Assembly: GCF_900177805.1 (NCBI RefSeq) | Contig: NZ_FXAX01000001.1 | Location: 2,108,001-2,172,000, forward strand | Reading direction: 5' to 3' | From: Fibrobacter sp. UWB13 | GTDB taxonomy: Bacteria; Fibrobacterota; Fibrobacteria; Fibrobacterales; Fibrobacteraceae | DNA: 64,000 nt | Shown: one piece after another, positions 44,024 to 51,212 of the stretch | Layout: each line of letters starts with the position of its first letter | Numbering within the stretch: position 1 is the stretch's first letter | The notes under the pieces: model-generated | Seen by the model: the letters and a program-made list of their open reading frames with translations, nothing else | Told to the model about the DNA's origin: nothing | The model's database searches: none | Made by a program: the position numbers and the translations under genes

Positions 44024-44701
44024 TTATTTCCACAGAGAGCAAATCTTCTGAATTATTTCATTTTCACCTTTTCCCTGTGGATGCGGGACGACAATGCAGC
44101 GATGCATTTTTCCAGATTCGCCTACTAGGGTAAATTCGCCCGTAGATTCGTTTTTAGACTTCAATTGACCGCAGGGTTCCCAGCGTTCAAAGAATCGACC
44201 AACACCTTTTCCACTTTCGTAGATACCGGTCAAGAAAACGGAAAAACAAGGAACTAAGTCATCCATTTCAGCAAGCAGTAATCGAGCGCATTCATTAATC
44301 TGTTCACTTCTTAAGTTCTGAGTGGTTCCCTGTTTCGCACGAAAATTGATTTTATACAAATCACTCCAATAAAAATCATGGTAAACGTTCGAACCGTACG
44401 ACTCCACACGAACTCGTTCAAGAACATGACCAATCACTCGCCAAAACGGAGAATCGTCAAAATAATAACCATCCCTAGATTTAAGCCAATCTAGTTCATC
44501 GCATTCATAATCAGTCACAAGCGGAACCTTGTCTTGCCCAAGACCGTAGGTATCACGACCAACGAACATCGGCAAACCTTTCTTAAAACGACTTCGTGGA
44601 CCAACGAAATGCGTTGGCATGATGCCCAATTCGTTACTATTGGGCAAAGATTTCGCCTTTTCGTAAAGAATTTTGTAAAGTTGTTGAACCTGTGGTGTCA
44701 T
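44024..44701 (-). CDS. Uracil-DNA-glycosylase-like protein
   Basis: The 225-residue protein begins with a helix and a strand ending MFVGRDTYGLG, like the water-activating loop of the UDG superfamily (GxDPYxxG). The C-terminus has VVPHPQGKGENEII, like the HPxP motif. Between them are WSDLYKINF and LRSEQINECARLLLAEM, which fit the alpha/beta fold. The activity is uncertain, and it may bind or cleave modified nucleotides. It is the last gene of the operon read from operator D. Confidence 0.5.
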   Translation of the reverse strand: MTPQVQQLYKILYEKAKSLPNSNELGIMPTHFVGPRSRFKKGLPMFVGRDTYGLGQDKVPLVTDYECDELDWLKSRDGYYFDDSPFWRVIGHVLERVRVESYGSNVYHDFYWSDLYKINFRAKQGTTQNLRSEQINECARLLLAEMDDLVPCFSVFLTGIYESGKGVGRFFERWEPCGQLKSKNESTGEFTLVGESGKMHRCIVVPHPQGKGENEIIQKICSLWK

Positions 44702-44725
44702 AAAGAGATTTCCTCGTACCCATAT

Positions 44726-45823
44726 TTAGTGTTGCGTAAGATTTTCAGAACTACGCCATTGAATAATCTTTTTCAATTCTGTCACAATGAATTCAGCATC
44801 AGAAACACATTCCTCAGCATCTTTTTTTCGTTTCATAATTGTATATTTATTTCCAGATTCTTCAAACGATAAACTAGAAGAATCGCATGGAATACGATCT
44901 AAATCTTTTAGCTTTTTACTAACGACGCGAATCTGAAGTTCATTAGACGAATCTTTCCATAAGATTGAATCTATATAGCAATTGTCTGTTATGTGGATAT
45001 AATCTGAAATACAATAAGCCCAATTCTTTATTTCATTTAAATCAGATGACTCGGCGTCATAGTTATATACTCGGCAAATGTTCCTTGCTTTGCGACGACA
45101 TTCGTCCTCGTATTGTTTTCGACAATCGTTTAATCTACGTAAATGTTCCGAATACTCATCAAAAAAATCTTTATAGAATTCAGGGCAGTTCAAATCTTTT
45201 ATTTCATTCTCCATAGTTTTTACCCAATCCTCCAGCACATTCAAATATATTTCACTATTTTCTGTTGCATGCTCATTCAATTTATTTTTTATTGATTTTA
45301 TAAAATCTTCATAAAATACTGACATCCAACCATCAAATTTCGCATTACTCTTACGAGGTTTTAATAAAATACAATAACATGAACAATCGGCATTTTTTTT
45401 ATCATTCTTAATCCGTTTTACTTCGCATTCATATTCCTTAAAATCATTATTTGCAGGCGCCCATATTTTATTTTCAATGCAGATGATATTCTTGTCACCG
45501 ATAATTAGCAAGTCAATCTTTTTACCGTTATCAGTTTTATATTCTGTTTCTATCTCAAAATTTTGTTCAACACTGATTTTTGATTTGCCGTTTTTTTCCA
45601 GCAATTCATTCAATGAATCCAAGAACATCGTTCCAAAGCCGTGTGGTTTATTAGGATTAAAGAAAAAAGCAAACAAACGACTCCATATTTCTTCTAAACG
45701 AGTTCCTGGATAACGACAAAGTTCCATATATGTCGGGATTGCATCCGGAATTTCTAGCGGATTATGTTCCTTTATAAGACTTTTTAGTTTTCCCAATGTT
45801 TCTGAATCAAAATCAGCATTCAT
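44726..45823 (-). CDS. PD-(D/E)XK nuclease family protein, paralogue
   Basis: The 365-residue protein shares the N-terminal block with its neighbour (PTYMELCRYPGTRLEEIWSR, FAFFFNPNKPHGFGTMF) and has the nuclease residues in KKIDLLIIGD and ICIENKIWAPANND. The C-terminal half differs from the paralogue. It lies 24 bases upstream of the UDG-like gene in the same direction. No strong ribosome site is visible before its ATG, which may mean weak or coupled translation. Confidence 0.75.
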   Translation of the reverse strand: MNADFDSETLGKLKSLIKEHNPLEIPDAIPTYMELCRYPGTRLEEIWSRLFAFFFNPNKPHGFGTMFLDSLNELLEKNGKSKISVEQNFEIETEYKTDNGKKIDLLIIGDKNIICIENKIWAPANNDFKEYECEVKRIKNDKKNADCSCYCILLKPRKSNAKFDGWMSVFYEDFIKSIKNKLNEHATENSEIYLNVLEDWVKTMENEIKDLNCPEFYKDFFDEYSEHLRRLNDCRKQYEDECRRKARNICRVYNYDAESSDLNEIKNWAYCISDYIHITDNCYIDSILWKDSSNELQIRVVSKKLKDLDRIPCDSSSLSFEESGNKYTIMKRKKDAEECVSDAEFIVTELKKIIQWRSSENLTQH

Positions 45824-45874
45824 CTTTGCGTTTGGTCCCTTGAATCAATCTTCACCAACTTGATTATAAAATCA

Positions 45875-46639
45875 TTATGAGCCAAATTTAATCGTAAATG
45901 CAAGATCTTTGACTACAAGAATTTTTCTCACAACTTTTGATTTTACATCTGTAGGTAATAAACAAGACAATGGCGTAGTCATTTTCAGAGCATTAGCCAA
46001 ACCGTCAAAGTTTAATGCCAAATTAAATGTATTGGACGCAAACTTACGAAAAGAATAGCTACATGAATATTCCGTCATTAAATTTCCTTCTGGATTTCGA
46101 TCTTCAAGCAATGTTTTGAAATCACCATCATGTTCTAAACAATTTTCTTTCATAAATTGTTTAGCCAATTCGTACTCTTTCGCACTATATAAACATGTCT
46201 CTTTATATTTTTTTTCAAATGAAAAACTTTCTATATCAAGCCCCATTTTTTTCATACATTTTAAAGACTTTCCCGACAAAGCCCCCTCTTCTTCCTTAAT
46301 TTGTCTTTTGGATTTATCCGAAAAAGATATTTCTGTGGCTCCCAATTTATGAGCAAATGAAAAAAACAGATTCAATCTATCATGTTCAAATTTTTTCAAA
46401 GTTTCACAAGTTTCTTCAACATATTCATTTCGCTTAAAAGGATTCCTTATATAACATTTTCCCTCTTGTGGGACACAACAACTTTGACCATCAGAAAAAA
46501 TAATCTCTTTTGGCACATCTTTAATAGAAAGAACCTTAATATCAGTCAAATTGGTTTTGCTATATTCATCATACCACTGATAATTAATACTTTTTTCTTC
46601 TGATTGCAAAATCAGCATTTTTTCATTTATCGTACTCAT
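45875..46639 (-). CDS. Unknown protein linked to the GTPase operon
   Basis: The 254-residue protein is soluble, Lys- and Glu-rich, with a Cys-rich N-terminal part (QSCCVPQEGKCYI) and a helix around KFEHDRLNLFFSFAHKLGATEI. No family is recognised. Its ATG overlaps the stop of the upstream gene by four bases, so the two are translationally coupled and probably made in fixed ratio. The context suggests an effector or partner in a GTPase-controlled defence-like module. Confidence 0.6.
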   Translation of the reverse strand: MSTINEKMLILQSEEKSINYQWYDEYSKTNLTDIKVLSIKDVPKEIIFSDGQSCCVPQEGKCYIRNPFKRNEYVEETCETLKKFEHDRLNLFFSFAHKLGATEISFSDKSKRQIKEEEGALSGKSLKCMKKMGLDIESFSFEKKYKETCLYSAKEYELAKQFMKENCLEHDGDFKTLLEDRNPEGNLMTEYSCSYSFRKFASNTFNLALNFDGLANALKMTTPLSCLLPTDVKSKVVRKILVVKDLAFTIKFGS

Positions 46640-47211
46640 TTACGCCTCATAAATTTTTTACGTTTCATCCATTTTTTTGTCAATAAAGCCACGTTTGTCG
46701 CAGTCCAAAAGCCAAACCCAACAAGAGCTCCCAAAGCAAGAATTGTATCTTTAGGAGTAATAGCATAGTCGCGTTTCAACCAGTAGGTAGAGCTATTGCA
46801 TTCATTTAAATTGACTCGAGCAAAAACATCATTAAAATCTTCTTCATCAAAATATGTTTTTGAATTAACAAGTTCCATACATTTCAACAACTCTTTTCGA
46901 ACATGCTCTAGAAAGAACCAATCTATACGTTGTTGGCTTTCACAAATAAAAGTATAAGCTACATATCGTCCTACAGAATCTTTCTCATCAGTAATTCCAT
47001 CAACATATAAAACTTGTTTCTGAGGATACAAACAGCAACTTATTTTCGTTTTAGTTGATTCAGATATCAAAAAATCCTTCTTTTTGAACGAAATCATTTC
47101 TTCTGGAATTTTTTCAAATGAAGAAAACGAACCGTTTATAATTACCATATTTTTTTGAGATTCATCTTTTTTTTGAATCCAAAAATAAGTATTGTATTTA
47201 TTTTCAATCAT
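46636..47211 (-). CDS. Unknown protein with C-terminal membrane anchor
   Basis: The 191-residue protein has a soluble N-terminal part and one hydrophobic segment near residues 155-178 (ILALGALVGFGFWTATNVALL), followed by a very basic tail (KKWMKRKKFMRRK), so it is probably tail-anchored with the N-terminus in the cytoplasm. It has a good AGAGG site and lies between the GTPase and the unknown 254-residue protein. A membrane-acting part of the same module is a reasonable guess. Confidence 0.6.
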   Translation of the reverse strand: MIENKYNTYFWIQKKDESQKNMVIINGSFSSFEKIPEEMISFKKKDFLISESTKTKISCCLYPQKQVLYVDGITDEKDSVGRYVAYTFICESQQRIDWFFLEHVRKELLKCMELVNSKTYFDEEDFNDVFARVNLNECNSSTYWLKRDYAITPKDTILALGALVGFGFWTATNVALLTKKWMKRKKFMRRK

Positions 47212-47220
47212 AGTAAGCCT

Positions 47221-47910
47221 CTAATTATTTCCATATTTTCTAAAGCACTTTCGAATTTCATCTCCAGCATGCTCATCTAGCAAATTCAAAAATTTCGTTT
47301 CTTCAAAAATTCTACTATACATTTTATCTTTCAAAAACATTTTCAATTGAGAACGGATTTGAGTTTCATCTTCCTTAACTTTATCAATATGTGTAACCAA
47401 AACAATAAAATTTCCCTCATCATCACGATTATTATAGATAAATTCCAATCGAGCTAATACATCTTTTCGTTCACTTTCATTCGTTAAAAATTTTTCCACA
47501 TTGATAAGGAAAAATACAACATTCTTTCCCTTCATGAGAGAGCTATATCGATTCATTAACTCAGTCCCTCCAGGAATATCCTGTCCCTGATTTTTATTCA
47601 AATTGCCAAAATCTGGAAACAAATCTTTAAATTTTTCCCACGCACCCGCTGCGGTATTTACAGCCAAATCAGTACGAAGGAATTTATTCTTTTTTGTCCA
47701 AAACGCTTCAAATTCAGGAACGGACGCCCGCAATCCAGTATATCTATAGTCTTTCTTTTTTACAACACCATTTTGTAACAATTCAATAAATGTTGACTTG
47801 CCACTTTCTTCTGAACCTAAAATGGCAATTTTAATTTTCGTTTTCCTCAAACGATTCACAACATCAGCAACAACCGGAGCTGCTAAAGCAATGATTAATG
47901 GAGCAGGCAT
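47221..47910 (-). CDS. Small P-loop GTPase
   Basis: The 229-residue protein has a hydrophobic N-terminus (LIIALAAPVVADVV), the P-loop GSEESGKST (G1), DIPGGTE as a possible G3, and VTHIDK in the G4 position (NKxD-like). It is therefore a probable GTPase of the TRAFAC class, perhaps membrane-associated. It is the first full-length gene behind operator D, with AGGAGG before its ATG. The nucleotide and partners are not known. Confidence 0.7.
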   Translation of the reverse strand: MPAPLIIALAAPVVADVVNRLRKTKIKIAILGSEESGKSTFIELLQNGVVKKKDYRYTGLRASVPEFEAFWTKKNKFLRTDLAVNTAAGAWEKFKDLFPDFGNLNKNQGQDIPGGTELMNRYSSLMKGKNVVFFLINVEKFLTNESERKDVLARLEFIYNNRDDEGNFIVLVTHIDKVKEDETQIRSQLKMFLKDKMYSRIFEETKFLNLLDEHAGDEIRKCFRKYGNN

Positions 47911-47981
47911 TCTTCCTCCTTATTTTTAATGATACATTCCAAAAAAAACAAAACAATGTTAACTTCTATATTTTGAGTCAT
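47895..47981 (-). CDS. Possible 28-residue hydrophobic ORF
   Basis: ATG at 47981 follows AGGGAG and encodes MTQNIEVNIVLFFLECIIKN and eight more residues, then TAA inside the GTPase gene. The middle is hydrophobic enough for a short membrane helix. It overlaps the end of the upstream small frame and the start of the GTPase gene, a compact coupled arrangement, but the size leaves real doubt. Confidence 0.3.
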   Translation of the reverse strand: MTQNIEVNIVLFFLECIIKNKEEECLLH

Positions 47982-48225
47982 TGTAAATCTCCCTATGGAC
48001 CGTTTTAAATGGTGTAAGTAGCCCATCTCGTCCAGCAAGAAGCCTCTTTATAAGATTACCAAAATCTCTTTCAGCCATATTTACTTTCCCCTTCTTAAAA
48101 AGAAATATATCCCCATTTTCAGGAAATAGCATAAAAACAGATCCGAAATCTTTAATTCACCCTCCTATATTCCAACCGAAAACATTCAACGGTTCTAGCG
48201 CAGTATTTTCCTGCGTTTCTCTCAT
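47959..48225 (-). pseudogene. Small gene with an in-frame TGA (broken or recoded)
   Basis: One frame runs from ATG at 48225 to TAA at 47959, broken only by TGA at 48159-48157. Before the TGA: MRETQENTALEPLNVFGWNI and GG; after it: IKDFGSVFMLFPENGDIFLF and then AERDFGNLIKRLLAGRDG. The composition on both sides is protein-like. It may be a gene with a TGG-to-TGA nonsense change, a 57-residue gene restarting at ATG 48132, or a readthrough case. It is the first reading frame behind operator D. Confidence 0.4.
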
Positions 48226-48272
48226 TTTCCATAAGTCCTCGCATTTATCCTTTGGTTTTGCCGACCATCACT

Positions 48273-48308
48273 AATATAAAATGGGGCCACGACAATTACA
48301 GTCGTCAG
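48273..48308 (-). promoter_or_regulatory. Island operator D with -10 box
   Basis: GCCACGAC-AATTACA-GTCGTCAG (48286-48308): five inner base pairs (ACGAC/GTCGT) are kept. TATATT (48278-48273) follows after exactly 7 nt. It should drive the long operon down to 44024. Confidence 0.7.
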
Positions 48309-48360
48309 CCCTTGGCATGCATTTTTTCCCACAAAAAAAGCGTGGAGTTAGTGCTATTAC

Positions 48361-48473
48361 TCATTCAAGGTTCGGCAAAACCATCACGGAATAAATGCAA
48401 AAACCCACGCCACATGGCGTGAACCAATGCATCTTAGTCTTCCGTGAAACAAAATTTTGCCGATTCTGAATGA
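48361..48473. ncRNA. Nested 113-nt hairpin, structured RNA or mobile palindrome
   Basis: Five stems nest in register: TCATTCA/TGAATGA (48361-48367 with 48467-48473), CGGCAAAA/TTTTGCCG (48373-48380 with 48455-48462), TCACGGAA/TTCCGTGA (48384-48391 with 48440-48447), ATGCA/TGCAT, and CACGCC/GGCGTG (48406-48411 with 48416-48421). The inner stem followed by GGTTTTT on the minus strand could act as terminator of the Fic gene. The whole could also be a small RNA or a MITE-like element. No ORF explains it, and the rest of this 290-nt gap holds no gene. Confidence 0.5.
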
Positions 48474-48599
48474 AAGCCAAGAGCAAAGCTCAAACTTATG
48501 TCAAAAACTTGATTACCTTATGAAAACCTCTTTTTTCAGTAATATAATCAAATTTTCACAAGGCATGCACGCAAAAGCGCGTTTTCTACACTTTTTCCA

Positions 48600-49130
48600 T
48601 CACAGAATCAAGTTCACGACGAGCTTGACCATGGTTTCGCGCTCTTCGGGTTTGCTTTCGGCGATGAGCAGCGTGAGGGCGACGAGAGCGCCATCGCTCA
48701 AAATTTTGGAGCCATCCACGCGGTAGAGGATTTCGTTGCGGGACATGTACCACAAGAAAATGAACGCGGCAATGCGCTTGTTGCCATCAATAAAGGAATG
48801 ATTCTTGACGAGCAGATAGAGGAGCGTTGCGGCTTTCAGCTGTACGGTCGGATAAAGGTCCTTGCCGTCGAAGGTCTGGTAAATTTGTCCGAGAGAACTT
48901 TTGAAAGAGGCATCTTTTTCGACGCCGAAGATGCCGCTGTCGCGGAACTTTTCCTTGAGCACAGCGATAGCGTCCATGGCGAGTTCGTATGTTATGGCAC
49001 CTTTCGTTTCGGCGTAGTCGCCAGCCTTGGGGATTTCAAGTTGTTGATGGTCGTACCGGTCCAATGTTTCGAGGGCCGTTCTAAAGTCGCTGATGACGTT
49101 TGCAATTTCAATTTTTTCGTTTTTTCCCAT
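48600..49130 (-). CDS. Fic/Doc family protein
   Basis: The 176-residue protein has the Fic motif HSFIDGNKR at residues 111-119, closer to the Doc/RhuM type than to AMPylating Fic (HPFxxGNGR). The Lys replacing Gly in GNKR is typical of Doc-like kinases and related proteins. No inhibitory (S/T)xxxE(G/N) helix is obvious. I start at the ATG at 49130, which follows AAGGAG; the longer frame begins inside operator E. It may be a growth-arrest effector of the island. Confidence 0.8.
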   Translation of the reverse strand: MGKNEKIEIANVISDFRTALETLDRYDHQQLEIPKAGDYAETKGAITYELAMDAIAVLKEKFRDSGIFGVEKDASFKSSLGQIYQTFDGKDLYPTVQLKAATLLYLLVKNHSFIDGNKRIAAFIFLWYMSRNEILYRVDGSKILSDGALVALTLLIAESKPEERETMVKLVVNLIL

Positions 49131-49161
49131 GACGTACTCCTTTTTGTAGGGGAACACCATG

Positions 49162-49197
49162 AATATAGAATGACGATGCGACAATTAATGTCGCTTA
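49162..49197 (-). promoter_or_regulatory. Island operator E with -10 box
   Basis: GATGCGAC-AATTAAT-GTCGCTTA (49175-49197): inner GCGAC/GTCGC kept. TATATT (49167-49162) follows after exactly 7 nt on the minus strand. Confidence 0.75.
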
Positions 49198-49199
49198 GA

Positions 49200-49721
49200 T
49201 TACTTGATTCGATCGCTGCAGAATTCTTGGCGACCGCATTTTTCGCAGTGGGCGCCCATCCAAAGTGTATCAAATTGTTCGATGGCGGGTTCGACGATTT
49301 GCGGGTCATTCGTGAGGATTCCCGCTTCGAAGTTGCGACGGAGCGAGCTTTTCATGCCGATGCCGGCTCCAGTCAAGTTTGCAGAGCCGATGTAGGCGGT
49401 TTCGAGGTCGAAAATTATCATCTTGAAATGCACTCGCGGACACATGACGCGTTCGAGATCGGTCGCGAGAATCTTATAGCGGTCGAAATCTTCGCGGAAG
49501 TTCGGGCCGGGTTCTTTAGCGTGAATGAGTCGCACGCCCACGCCACGCTTGAGGAGTCCTGCGAGTTGTCCGAGCAACGGGATTGATTCGCCGTTCTGTT
49601 TGACGTAAACATCCTTGATGTCGGCGGTACCGATCCAGAGCGTTTCGCGGACTGTTGCGATACGGGAAATCACTTCGGAATAGTGTTCTTCGTTTTGGAT
49701 GTACTTGGTAAACGTGGACAT
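49200..49721 (-). CDS. Phospholipase D-like nuclease with C-terminal Cys cluster
   Basis: The 173-residue protein has one HKD motif (His98-x-Lys100 and Asp105, in VHFKMIIFD) followed by AYIGSANLTGAG. A single-HKD protein acts as a dimer, as in Nuc/BfiI-type endonucleases. The C-terminal CEKCGRQEFC (Cys159, 162, 168) may bind zinc. TATATT ends 7 nt before the ATG at 49721, so the mRNA is probably leaderless. It is transcribed divergently from the WYL regulator gene. Confidence 0.8.
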   Translation of the reverse strand: MSTFTKYIQNEEHYSEVISRIATVRETLWIGTADIKDVYVKQNGESIPLLGQLAGLLKRGVGVRLIHAKEPGPNFREDFDRYKILATDLERVMCPRVHFKMIIFDLETAYIGSANLTGAGIGMKSSLRRNFEAGILTNDPQIVEPAIEQFDTLWMGAHCEKCGRQEFCSDRIK

Positions 49722-49728
49722 AGAAAGA

Positions 49729-49764
49729 AATATAGTATTGTCGCGCGACAATAAATGTCGTAGG
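49729..49764 (-). promoter_or_regulatory. Island operator F with -10 box
   Basis: CGCGCGAC-AATAAAT-GTCGTAGG (49742-49764): inner CGAC/GTCG kept. TATATT (49734-49729) follows after exactly 7 nt. The site lies in the 113-nt gap between the divergent PLD and WYL genes. Confidence 0.75.
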
Positions 49765-49794
49765 ATTTATATATATTGAAAATACAAGATGGCG

Positions 49795-49816
49795 ATGCCG
49801 GAACAGTGTCCGGCAT
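49795..49816. repeat. Dispersed REP-like palindrome
   Basis: ATGCCGG-8-CCGGCAT with GATGGCG and GACAAGG flanks, 19 nt before the start of the WYL gene. Confidence 0.65.
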
Positions 49817-49834
49817 GACAAGGACGGAGGTCTT

Positions 49835-50851
49835 ATGGAAAATCCGGGTCGCGGCGAACGCATGGTGCGAATTTTTGTGTACCTGATGGCACACTATAAC
49901 AATCGTTATAGCGTTACGGATATCATGCAGCATTTGGATATTCCCGCAAATGAATTGCGAAGCGTGCAGCGCGATATGCAGGCATTGACAAATCTCGAAA
50001 GCCATTACATCCAACGCATTACCGACAGCGGCAAGACTTATTACCAGGCGGCGCTCGAACGTGCAAACAAGCTCGTATTTCCGGAGTTTGGCGACATGGT
50101 TTTGCATTTCGTCTTTTTGCAGCGTATCGCGAATTTGTACCCGGCAACAGCAAGCCTTATCGATGACCTCACCAGAAGAATTACGCAGGATTTGCCCGCG
50201 AAGCAACAAGATGTTCTGAAGAGCTATTCGAAAGAATTGAATGGTCGTATTCTCTTTATGGGGACTCCGCCCAATTACGACGAAGACGTGAGCAAGCACC
50301 TGCCGACTATTCTGAACGCGATTCGTCAAAAGCGTAAAGTACAGATAAAATATACAGACAACTGGGGAACGCCATCGGATAAGCCACGCGTTCCGTTGAT
50401 GGTCGCCATAAGTCATGGAGACATTTATATCGGTTGCGTTTCGCAGCACCACCCCGACAAAACTTACGCGTTAAAATTGCAACGCATCGAGTCAGTGAAA
50501 TTGCTGAAGGAAACTTTTGAAGAAGACTCGAAGGTGGTCGAATCGTTGCGCAAGCGCATCCGCACGGGATCTTTGCTTTTGGGCGACCAGAATCCGCAAG
50601 AAGAAAAAGTCGTCATTTACTTCCCGAAATACGCCAAGAACTTTTTGAAGGAACGTCCATACCACCGCTCCATGAAAATGGAAGACGCGCCAGGCGACGA
50701 AATCCGCGTGACGATGAAGGTCGAGGTAAACGAGCTGCTCAAGCAGTGGATTATGTATTATGGGAACATCGCGACGGTCCAACAGCCGAAAAAACTGAGG
50801 CAGATGATACTGGAAACGGCAAAAAAGCTGGTGGAAAAGTACGAAAAGTAA
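49835..50851 (+). CDS. WYL-domain transcriptional regulator
   Basis: The 338-residue protein has an N-terminal winged helix-turn-helix (residues about 8-55, YSVTDIMQHLDIPANELRSV), a central WYL domain (VQIKYTDNWG, PLMVAISHGDIYIGCVS, TYALKLQRIESVKLLKETF) and a C-terminal WCX-like extension. WYL proteins such as BrxR, CapW and PafBC control defence or DNA-damage genes and can sense nucleic acids. The classic W-Y-L residues are replaced by IYIGC. A GGAGG site precedes the ATG. It is the obvious candidate to bind the six palindromes of the island. Confidence 0.85.
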   Translation: MENPGRGERMVRIFVYLMAHYNNRYSVTDIMQHLDIPANELRSVQRDMQALTNLESHYIQRITDSGKTYYQAALERANKLVFPEFGDMVLHFVFLQRIANLYPATASLIDDLTRRITQDLPAKQQDVLKSYSKELNGRILFMGTPPNYDEDVSKHLPTILNAIRQKRKVQIKYTDNWGTPSDKPRVPLMVAISHGDIYIGCVSQHHPDKTYALKLQRIESVKLLKETFEEDSKVVESLRKRIRTGSLLLGDQNPQEEKVVIYFPKYAKNFLKERPYHRSMKMEDAPGDEIRVTMKVEVNELLKQWIMYYGNIATVQQPKKLRQMILETAKKLVEKYEK

Positions 50852-50940
50852 GGAAAATCCACTCGTTATTACCAAAATTACGGTCTTGTTATAGCTTTTA
50901 TTTATATATAAGTAACTTTTCTAGAAAAATTTTATAATTC

Positions 50941-50977
50941 ACCCTACTTTCCTATTGGACTAGTAGGGTTTTGTTTT
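50941..50977 (+). terminator. Intrinsic terminator after the WYL gene
   Basis: ACCCTACT and AGTAGGGT form a perfect 8-bp stem with a 13-nt loop, then TTTGTTTTT. It lies 90 nt after the WYL stop. If the metY promoter is upstream of it, it could also act as an attenuator. Confidence 0.75.
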
Positions 50978-51001
50978 TAAATTATGCACATCAAACGAAC
51001 G

Positions 51002-51185
51002 AGGCACCCCGAAAGGGAAAAGCCTGGAGGATTTCGCTATGCGATGTCGAATGTGTAACCAAGCTGAAGGCGGGCGGGCCTAATACCGCCAAAATTTAAC
51101 GCTCAGAATTGAGCAAAACTATTAACTATCGCGTCGCCCGACGCCAACAGTAACAAAACGTTCGGGCGAACGCGAAAATTTCGCG
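51002..51185 (+). promoter_or_regulatory. Structured leader of metY-cysK
   Basis: The leader holds a nested stem (AGGC...CCCGAAAGGG...GCCT, 51002-51024), a Cys-containing mini-ORF, GGCGG/CCGCC, GCGTCG-CC-CGACGC (51131-51144), CGTTCG-GG-CGAACG (51159-51172) and the perfect palindrome CGCGAAAATTTCGCG (51171-51185). No known riboswitch core was recognised. The density of stems between the mini-ORF and the metY start suggests control by the leader. Confidence 0.5.
51039..51083 (+). CDS. Cys-containing leader peptide of metY-cysK
   Basis: ATG at 51039 follows a GGAGG site by eight bases and encodes MRCRMCNQAEGGRA, with two Cys and two Met codons in the first six. It lies 130 nt before the metY start, inside a region of stable stems. 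By analogy with the Cys-rich leader of the second sulfur operon, it probably senses charging of tRNA-Cys or tRNA-Met. No U-run terminator follows it, so control may be at translation or by Rho. Confidence 0.5.
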   Translation: MRCRMCNQAEGGRA

Positions 51186-51212
51186 CCAAGCGCACAAAAG
51201 GATTTAAATAAT

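Noticed and set aside
48310-48600. CRISPR array or tRNA in the island gap
   Set aside because: No regularly spaced repeats and no cloverleaf were found; the structure is a single nested hairpin.
50980-51212. SAM, cobalamin or other known riboswitch before metY
   Set aside because: I could not find the conserved core of any of these classes; only generic stems and a mini-ORF are visible.
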